The translations under genes were made by a program, and so were the position numbers. The notes beneath the pieces are model-generated. The model did no database searches. It was not told the DNA's origin and saw nothing but the letters and a program-made list of their open reading frames with translations. From NCBI GenBank assembly GCA_964641175.1, contig CAZXLJ010000035.1:1-28442 (forward strand): a DNA stretch of 28,442 bases, written 5' to 3'. This stretch comes from CAYNST01 sp964641175. Its GTDB lineage: Bacteria; Pseudomonadota; Gammaproteobacteria; Pseudomonadales; Cellvibrionaceae. This document shows, piece by piece, positions 22,145 to 28,442 of the stretch (position 1 is the first letter of the stretch; each line of letters begins with the position of its first letter).

Positions 22145-25100
22145 TCAATAAGCGATCCAGTCACCAGTGGCGATCATGAACAGCACAGACCGCACATTCG
22201 TAAAACCCATACCTCTCACCGCTTGCCGATAGCGATCCATCACAAAACGATACTGGTTTTTTTCCTGCTCCAGAAAATCCGCCCGAGTCTGCCCCGCTGA
22301 CGGCTGAGCGGTCTTGTAATCGATCACCCAGGCAGTCTGATCCGGCTCGATCATCAACAGGTCAATGACGCCATCCACCACATCTCCCCTGCTCACCCAG
22401 GAAACCGGATGTTCCGGATAAAGACGATGGGCCTGATCGTGGATCCAGTGCATCTTTTCATGTTGCAAACATCTGGAAATCAGAGTGGATGCATTTTCCA
22501 CGATGCGCACGGCTTCTTCCGGCAAGGCACCCAGTGTGATCGCCCGCGCCCGCCAACCCGCGGCCAACGGAGCCAGATCCCGCCCACGCCAGCATTGCAG
22601 ACCCTGCTCGGTAATAACTTTCAGTGCTTCGTGGATGAGGCTGCCACCCAGTCTGGTCACCGTATCCTGACGTTGAAACCGGGGCAGATTTTCCTCCGCG
22701 TTATCGAAACTGTAGCGCGGCGTGTAATCTTCAAGCAGTGTCCCGGGAATTAATTTAACTCCGGGCCAATCACTCCGCACACGGTTCAGCAGTCTGGCCG
22801 GTCTGATCCCTGCTGATGCGGGATCAGTGACGTCTTCCATCCCGAGAATGACGGCGTCCTGGCCAATCGCCGGCCAGATGCGGGCAAGCAAACTGCCTTC
22901 CGGGGGCCCGGAATATCCGCTCTGGTCCTTATTCTTTTTGAATTTCGCCTGGAGAAAAAGACGTTTTCTTGCACGCGTGACTGCGACGTAGAGTAAACGG
23001 CAATCCTCCAGGGTCTGTCGCTGTCGGCGTTCAAAATGAAGATGCTGATAAATGCGGTCCGACTGCTGCCCTACGGGCGCCAAGGGTGCAACCACCAGCT
23101 CTTCGACACCCGTCCGATTCACCCGCTCTTGCCAATGTATAAGCTCCTTATCACCCGGCCGGCTGCAACGGTGCAGCTCCGGCAGGATCACGTAATCGAA
23201 CTCGAGACCTTTGGATTTGTGCATTGTCATGATCTGCAACCGATCCGGTGCCAGCCGGTCTGGCGCCGCAAAAAGTCGGGCGACAGATCGCTCAAGCCGT
23301 TCCATATCGACGACCTCTCCTTCAAGGTCCAGCCGGTCCAACAGATCGAAATACCGCTCGATATTGTCTCGCTCTGCATCCATGTCGACACACCCCGGGC
23401 CACCCAGTGCGACCCAGATGCCTTCTATCCAAAGGCGAAGCGGTTTTCTGTCCCGCTCAGCCAGGGCGAGATCCAGCAGCGGTATTACGCGGGCCAGTCG
23501 CCGGTAACCGTCTTCGCTGACCTCCTGAATCCGCGCCTGCCCCGTACCTCGCTGAAGAATTTCCCGGCTCTGCTGGAGGATAAGCCGGCTCTCGGTCACC
23601 TGAGCTATGACTTCCAGGTCATTCAGCGTCAACCCGCACCAGGGCGCACGCAGTACGGATAACCACGCCACGCGATCTGCCGGAAACAGCAGGCAGCGCG
23701 TCAGCGATACCAGATCCTGCACGGCCGGCCGCTCCGCCAGATACTCAAGCTCCACGGCGCGGTAACGGATTTCGGCTTGCCTTAGCGCCTGCATGAGCGG
23801 CACCGCGTGCTCGCGGTTGCGGACCAGCACCGCTATGGAAGAGGTTGGTTCCTGACGGAGAAGATTTCGAATTGTGTCGACAAAAGTGTTTTCCCAGACG
23901 GATGCGTCAATGTCGGCCGAGAAAAAGTGCGTTACGACCCCCGGCTCTTTCAGTGGCGGGCGTACGGCATCTGACGGTGAATAGGTCACAGCGCCCCGCG
24001 CCATGTCATCCCGACCTGGAAAAGCCTGGCGAAAAACCCGGTTGACCCACTCTACCAGCCCGGCCTGCGACCGGAAGTTGCAAGTCAGACGTAACAACTG
24101 CAGATCAATACCGGCCAGCCCGAACTGCCGGGTCTTCAAAAACAGACTGACATTTGCTCCTCGAAAGGCATAGATCGACTGCATGGCATCGCCGACGCAA
24201 AACAGCGTGCGGCCGTCTCCAGGTTGCCACCCCGTGGTAAGCCGGGTCAGCAGGTCGATTTGAGCCAGTGAAGTGTCCTGAAACTCATCCACCAGAATAT
24301 GCTGAATTCGGAAATCCAGTCGTAGCGTCAAATCGGTCGGCTCATCCGGCGGGCCGAGCGCGCGACTCGCACGTGCGGCTATTTCGATAAAATCCGCCTG
24401 CTTGCGTTGCTGAAAGATCAGCTGGAGATGAGCCACGAGGTACGGAAGCAATGTTGTGAGTGTTTGCAGCATTTCCCACTGCGGATCGGTGTATCGGGGG
24501 TCGGGCCAGGTATCAATCTCCTGCAGTAATTCAGGCAAGCCATCCACGGCGGACAGCTTTGAGAGCATTTGCTGCATCCGTTCTTTCTGGGCTTTGCAAA
24601 CTGCTCTTTCGAGTTTGCTTTGACCTGGCGGGAAACCGCAGTTGATATCCAGCTTTGAACGGATTGTTCCTTTTCCGGTCAGCAGCAGCAAGCGCCAAGC
24701 TGCCCACAATTGAAGGCAGTCGTCACCGCTGACAGGCAGTGAATCGATCCCCTCGATACGTTCGAGTGCACAGATGGCAGAAGTACTTCCGGCGCGCTTC
24801 AGATTCGCGGCCGCGTAGTCCGCCAGATCGAGGAGTTCCTGCTGCCACGCAGAAGGTATCAGCGTACAAATCTGTTCGATTTTCTCCTCAAGAATATCCC
24901 GCAGAGAATTCTCCAGCACCTGACGCACGTCAATGCTGGTGAAACCGGTGCCAATCAAGGGCAACCAGACATCCCGCTTGGCGAGCAGTCGAACCAGCAG
25001 CTGCTCGACGCGCGGATAAGCGTTGTCCAGATGTGAAAGTAATGATCGCAGAGGCCGGGACCAGGGAGAGTCACTTTGCAGATCTTCCATTAATGACCGG

Positions 25101-25564
25101 ACACTCTGGATATAAAGCTGATCGGACTCCTCACTGACCGTAAAATCCATGCCGAGCGCAGCCTGCAATGGCAAAATCCGCGTGAGCCGATGAGTCAGGC
25201 TGTCAAAGGTTCGGACCTCGAGCCGCGCCACGTTCTGCCGCAGATTCCAGTTGAGCGATTCATCGCGTTCGAGCACTTTCTTTGCCAGCGACCATGTCAA
25301 TTTCTGGTGAGCACTAACCGGTTCGGGGCCTTCCGCGGAGCGCAATGCGTTCAGTAAACGCTCCCGCATTTCAGCGGCCGCTTTTTTTGTAAATGTGATG
25401 GCGAGAATGGATTCCGGCGCGTCTACCAAAGCCAGCAGGGTCAGCATGCGCTGGGTAAGCAGCTCTGTCTTGCCACTCCCTGCGGGGGCCTCACAGATCA
25501 GACTAACCCCTGGATTGAGTGCTCCCTGTCGCTGCTGGTGGTCTGGCGGTGACTCAATCTTCAT
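22145..25564 (-). CDS. RecB/AddA-like UvrD helicase-nuclease
   Basis: An 1139-aa superfamily 1A helicase with a C-terminal nuclease, expected to process DNA double-strand ends for recombination. Helicase motifs: Walker A APAGSGKTEL at residues 26-35, Ia ITFTKKAAAEMRER, II DEFQDTS at 426-432, III CVGDAMQSIYAFRGA, V MTMHKSKGLEFDYVILPE, VI VAVTRARKRLF. The PD-(D/E)XK nuclease at the end shows GVIDLLM and DYKT with Asp1082 and Lys1084, so it appears catalytically intact. Length fits AddA (about 1150-1230). The start overlaps the end of the AddB-like gene by 11 bases, which implies coupled synthesis and a complex. An alternative start at 25579 adds five residues. It is AddA-like but belongs to the proteobacterial branch paired with the TIGR03623 family. 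Confidence 0.92.
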   Translation of the reverse strand: MKIESPPDHQQRQGALNPGVSLICEAPAGSGKTELLTQRMLTLLALVDAPESILAITFTKKAAAEMRERLLNALRSAEGPEPVSAHQKLTWSLAKKVLERDESLNWNLRQNVARLEVRTFDSLTHRLTRILPLQAALGMDFTVSEESDQLYIQSVRSLMEDLQSDSPWSRPLRSLLSHLDNAYPRVEQLLVRLLAKRDVWLPLIGTGFTSIDVRQVLENSLRDILEEKIEQICTLIPSAWQQELLDLADYAAANLKRAGSTSAICALERIEGIDSLPVSGDDCLQLWAAWRLLLLTGKGTIRSKLDINCGFPPGQSKLERAVCKAQKERMQQMLSKLSAVDGLPELLQEIDTWPDPRYTDPQWEMLQTLTTLLPYLVAHLQLIFQQRKQADFIEIAARASRALGPPDEPTDLTLRLDFRIQHILVDEFQDTSLAQIDLLTRLTTGWQPGDGRTLFCVGDAMQSIYAFRGANVSLFLKTRQFGLAGIDLQLLRLTCNFRSQAGLVEWVNRVFRQAFPGRDDMARGAVTYSPSDAVRPPLKEPGVVTHFFSADIDASVWENTFVDTIRNLLRQEPTSSIAVLVRNREHAVPLMQALRQAEIRYRAVELEYLAERPAVQDLVSLTRCLLFPADRVAWLSVLRAPWCGLTLNDLEVIAQVTESRLILQQSREILQRGTGQARIQEVSEDGYRRLARVIPLLDLALAERDRKPLRLWIEGIWVALGGPGCVDMDAERDNIERYFDLLDRLDLEGEVVDMERLERSVARLFAAPDRLAPDRLQIMTMHKSKGLEFDYVILPELHRCSRPGDKELIHWQERVNRTGVEELVVAPLAPVGQQSDRIYQHLHFERRQRQTLEDCRLLYVAVTRARKRLFLQAKFKKNKDQSGYSGPPEGSLLARIWPAIGQDAVILGMEDVTDPASAGIRPARLLNRVRSDWPGVKLIPGTLLEDYTPRYSFDNAEENLPRFQRQDTVTRLGGSLIHEALKVITEQGLQCWRGRDLAPLAAGWRARAITLGALPEEAVRIVENASTLISRCLQHEKMHWIHDQAHRLYPEHPVSWVSRGDVVDGVIDLLMIEPDQTAWVIDYKTAQPSAGQTRADFLEQEKNQYRFVMDRYRQAVRGMGFTNVRSVLFMIATGDWIAY

Positions 25565-28226
25565 CGTTGACGAGCTCATCAGACAGCGAATTGATTCTGC
25601 ATAGACCCTGCAGGTCGCAGTAACGGCATGTCGTTCGTGGATTGACCGGATCAACCACTGCCCAGCCGTTGGCGAATTCCGTCGCCAGATCCGCAAGAAT
25701 TTTCTCCCACCCGGACAGCAATGTCTGCCAGTTCCCGGGCGGATCCGGCCAGCCCAGCTTTTCCGCGAGGTCCAGATCCGGATGGTGTCCGGCCTCCTTC
25801 GCGAGACCCACCATATTTACACTGGATGCCGTCAGTTGTGCAAAAGCAGTAATGTTCACACGATCCTTGAGGGCCAGCGCATAGAGGGGTACCTGCGGTT
25901 CTTCGAGCCGTTCGCCAGACCAGGACTTTATGGAAACGCCGCCAGTTTTATAATCGATGACCGCCACCGAATCTTCAGTCGGCAGCCCATCGATTCGATC
26001 TATGCGCAAGTTGATGGTCAGTGGCCCCACCTTAAGTTCAAACTGATCTTCGTGTCCAAGCACATTAAATGCGCCGCGGTTCTTTTCCAGCGTCAGCCAG
26101 TCCCCCAGAATTCGTTTGCTTCGCTGGATTTCGATTTCCCTGAACTGCTCTTTGATCCGGGCGGCTTTAAAATCACGATGCCAGGCTTGATGTAACGTCT
26201 GTTCAATCAGAGTTTCAACGGCATCGGGCAACAACGCCTTCAGAGCCTCCTGACTTTTCAGTTCCGACCAGATCAGTTGCAAGGCGCCGTGCAACAAAAT
26301 CCCTCGTTCCAGCGGCGTCACACCCAGGCTTTGCAATTCCGGGCGTCTGGCTAACAGCCGGTGTTTGGCGAAGGCCCGAAAGGGGCAGGCCGACTGATCC
26401 TTGATTATCTGGGTTCCGCCCTTTACGCGTCGTTCATGAGGAGCAAGCGATCTTGCGCAATCATCCTGAATCGACTCAAGCACAGGCGTAGGCATCGTCT
26501 CAAAACGGGGGAGATCCAGGCGGTCGAGTGATTCAGGTGGGAATATCGGCAGATCTCTCAGCAGGGCACTAAGCCTCATTGGCTGATCCGCTAGCCGCTC
26601 CGGGAAACTGAATATAACGTGCTTCGCGCTGCGACAGAATCGCGTGGTCAGCTTTTGCGCAATCTCCAGCTCCCGGTCCCACGACGCTCTAGGCATCCGA
26701 AGCTCTCGTTGCAAAGACGAAGGCAGTAAAGGATTCGGCTGGCAGGGCTCGGGCCAGGTATCATCGCTCATACCGGTCACCCATAAATCATCGAAGTGCA
26801 TTCCTGCGGCCTCCAGCATTCCCAGCACCTGAATCGGAGACGAACAGGTTTGCGGCTGAAACGGTCTGTACGCCATCTGTTTCAATCGTTGCAACGCCTG
26901 ATTTCTATCGACCGGAGTAACAATGGTATCCAGAGATGCGAGATCATTCAGAAGTTCGTGCCATTGCACCAGCTGCTGGTATTCCAGCGAATCCAGCTCC
27001 CGGTCACCGGGCCATCCCAGCAACTCAAGCTGTCTCGAAAAATCGTTTGCCCAGGCAAGGTAATTCTGTCGAGCATTTTGTTGTGTAACTGCGGTGGAAT
27101 ATTTTTGCAGTCGATCCAGAAAACTGACTGCTTCGGGATCATTTACTTTTTTGTTGTAATGCGCCAGCTCGGAAATAAAGCCGGACAGAGACAAGTCCAG
27201 ATATTTCTGCAATAGCAAATCGGAAAACTCCACTTGAAACACGCCTGTCTGGTGGTTTCCGATAAATGGGCATTGAAGAATTCTGACAATTTTGCTGACT
27301 GGAAGCCGTGTATCAAGGTTGAGGCATTCAAGCGCGATGGCGACCATGGGTACTTGCGCCAGTGGCTGTGCTGCCGAAATATTGAATGGAAATGCCTGCC
27401 GCGATGTGCCGGGCAAAATGCGCTGGGGTTCAAATACTTCGGTGAAAACTCTTTCGACCTGCGGCCGTAAAGTAGCCAGTTCAGGTATTACCACTGCAAT
27501 GGATTTATCAGGATTCCTGGCCAGCCGCGCCGCTGCCCATCTCGCCGCACTGATCAGCTCCTGCTCACAATCAGGTAATTTAACGGTGCCAGCGACAGCG
27601 GCCATGGATATATCCTCCATTGCCACGGTAACGCCTGCATGCCGCAGACTGTCGAGAAATTCTTTTTCGACGGGACTGAAGTCGTCAAACCCCAGAAAAA
27701 CACAGGTTTTTGGAAGATCGAGCGTTGCTACGGATTGCATCACCTGCTTGAATATCCCGACACCATCCGCTACATGAAGCCGAGTGCAATATTCTTCATA
27801 GTGAAGGATGCAACGCTGTAAAAATTCCATTTCAGGCGTATTCACGTCCATATCGGCAATGTCCAGCTTCCATTCCTTCAAATTGCGGTTCGCACGAGAC
27901 GCCAGTTCTGCCATCGAATCGACTGACATCAATTCGCCTTCTTCCATGCTGGCACCCGCAGCAATTCGCCACAGTACCGCTTCCTGATGTGATTTCAGTA
28001 TCGCTTGGGACGCATCGCCGGTGATGCTCATGTCGCGATAAAGATTATTTATCCACAAGCTGAATGACAGCACCCGGATCGTTTCCCAGGCGCGGTGCTT
28101 CTGATTTCTTTGCCAACTATCATATTGCGATTTTACAAAGCGGCTGAGGCGCTGATTGGGTGTCAGTAACAGGACTGATTTTTCGACCTTCTCGAAAAGC
28201 TTTGTATATTCGTCGAAAAACGTCAC
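25554..28226 (-). CDS. AddB-like nuclease (TIGR03623-type probable DNA repair protein)
   Basis: An 890-aa partner of the helicase-nuclease, resembling AddB: an inactivated helicase-like body and a C-terminal PD-(D/E)XK nuclease. The N-terminus (LLLTPNQRLSRFVKSQYDSW) corresponds to the AddB motor fold but lacks a Walker A motif. The nuclease has LERGILLHGAL, the metal-site DYKT with Asp758 and Lys760, and the four cysteines that in AddB hold an iron-sulfur cluster: Cys614 in SACPF and Cys867, Cys870, Cys876 in CRYCDLQGLC. The start is GTG at 28226 with GGGAG five bases upstream; GTG at 28232 is also possible, but GGGA would then touch it. Length matches the family (about 900 aa). Confidence 0.88.
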   Translation of the reverse strand: MTFFDEYTKLFEKVEKSVLLLTPNQRLSRFVKSQYDSWQRNQKHRAWETIRVLSFSLWINNLYRDMSITGDASQAILKSHQEAVLWRIAAGASMEEGELMSVDSMAELASRANRNLKEWKLDIADMDVNTPEMEFLQRCILHYEEYCTRLHVADGVGIFKQVMQSVATLDLPKTCVFLGFDDFSPVEKEFLDSLRHAGVTVAMEDISMAAVAGTVKLPDCEQELISAARWAAARLARNPDKSIAVVIPELATLRPQVERVFTEVFEPQRILPGTSRQAFPFNISAAQPLAQVPMVAIALECLNLDTRLPVSKIVRILQCPFIGNHQTGVFQVEFSDLLLQKYLDLSLSGFISELAHYNKKVNDPEAVSFLDRLQKYSTAVTQQNARQNYLAWANDFSRQLELLGWPGDRELDSLEYQQLVQWHELLNDLASLDTIVTPVDRNQALQRLKQMAYRPFQPQTCSSPIQVLGMLEAAGMHFDDLWVTGMSDDTWPEPCQPNPLLPSSLQRELRMPRASWDRELEIAQKLTTRFCRSAKHVIFSFPERLADQPMRLSALLRDLPIFPPESLDRLDLPRFETMPTPVLESIQDDCARSLAPHERRVKGGTQIIKDQSACPFRAFAKHRLLARRPELQSLGVTPLERGILLHGALQLIWSELKSQEALKALLPDAVETLIEQTLHQAWHRDFKAARIKEQFREIEIQRSKRILGDWLTLEKNRGAFNVLGHEDQFELKVGPLTINLRIDRIDGLPTEDSVAVIDYKTGGVSIKSWSGERLEEPQVPLYALALKDRVNITAFAQLTASSVNMVGLAKEAGHHPDLDLAEKLGWPDPPGNWQTLLSGWEKILADLATEFANGWAVVDPVNPRTTCRYCDLQGLCRINSLSDELVNDED

Positions 28227-28442
28227 GGTCACTCCCGAGCCAGAGAAAATTAGTCACGTTTGTCCCGCTTTCAGCACATTCGGACTGTTCGGATGTCGTC
28301 CATTCTAGTCAGGATGCAGCATATTCGACACCCCCTGAGCGAATATCCGAGGATGCATTAACAAGAAGGGCTACCGCCGGATAGAGCGCATTACTGCACA
28401 GAGGGGGCATCTGCTCAAGGGCAAAGCACGGGCGCTCTGCCG
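28227..28442. other. Right edge, no supported gene
   Basis: About 210 bases upstream of the AddB-like gene, where its promoter should be. The one frame spanning most of it overlaps that gene antisense and has no ribosome site or recognisable product. I see no RNA gene or clear repeat; a gene beyond the edge may begin or end here. Confidence 0.3.

Noticed and set aside
1..28442. CRISPR array, prophage, integron or insertion sequence
   Set aside because: No regularly spaced repeats, integrase, transposase, phage structural genes or terminal inverted repeats with target duplications were seen.

Overview
The window reads as chromosome of a plant-polysaccharide-degrading gammaproteobacterium of the Cellvibrio/Saccharophagus/Teredinibacter type. 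The evidence is a secreted AA10 polysaccharide monooxygenase whose domains are joined by a 55-residue poly-serine linker and that ends in a CBM10, both hallmarks of that group, plus an otherwise ordinary gammaproteobacterial gene set. I see no rRNA, tRNA, insertion sequence, prophage or CRISPR array. The species assignment is inference.

Layout. (1) 73-171: a large imperfect inverted repeat before a transaldolase gene, whose 3' end overlaps a TerB-like gene. (2) 1687-5091, minus strand: 6-phosphogluconate dehydrogenase, a glycerophosphodiester phosphodiesterase and a short GlpD-like FAD oxidoreductase, the last two coupled by an ATGA overlap. (3) 5092-5640: a long divergent intergenic region. 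(4) 5641-10315, plus strand: a tight cluster of GPH-type sugar symporter, GH94 phosphorylase and gluconokinase. (5) 10429-11412, minus strand: the secreted AA10-polySer-CBM10 enzyme with its own strong terminator. (6) 11413-12283: an 870-bp region with direct repeats, a CRP-like site and a probable unannotated small RNA ending in a plus-strand intrinsic terminator. (7) 12284-13687, minus: DUF2058 and EcsC-family genes. (8) 13823-15514, plus: a lipoprotein trehalase. (9) 15496-17289, minus: an orphan DUF2220 (Wadjet JetD-like, TOPRIM) protein and a two-CBS-domain protein. (10) 17450-21827, minus: an RND efflux permease with its adaptor, behind a regulatory region with repeats. (11) 22145-28226, minus: an AddAB-like pair (RecB-type helicase-nuclease and an AddB-like Fe-S nuclease).

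Main reading: regions 1-5 together encode a nearly complete route for the oxidative arm of cellulose breakdown. The AA10 enzyme should cut cellulose and leave C1-oxidised (aldonic acid) ends, giving cellobionic acid after further hydrolysis. The symporter would import the aldobionate. The GH94 enzyme, which carries the Asp472, Arg609 and Lys613 pattern I recall for cellobionic acid phosphorylase, would split it with phosphate into glucose 1-phosphate and gluconate. Gluconokinase would make 6-phosphogluconate, and Gnd and transaldolase would carry it through the pentose phosphate pathway. The individual steps are known from family biology; the assignment of this symporter, the shared regulation, and the nearby small RNA are new inferences worth testing.
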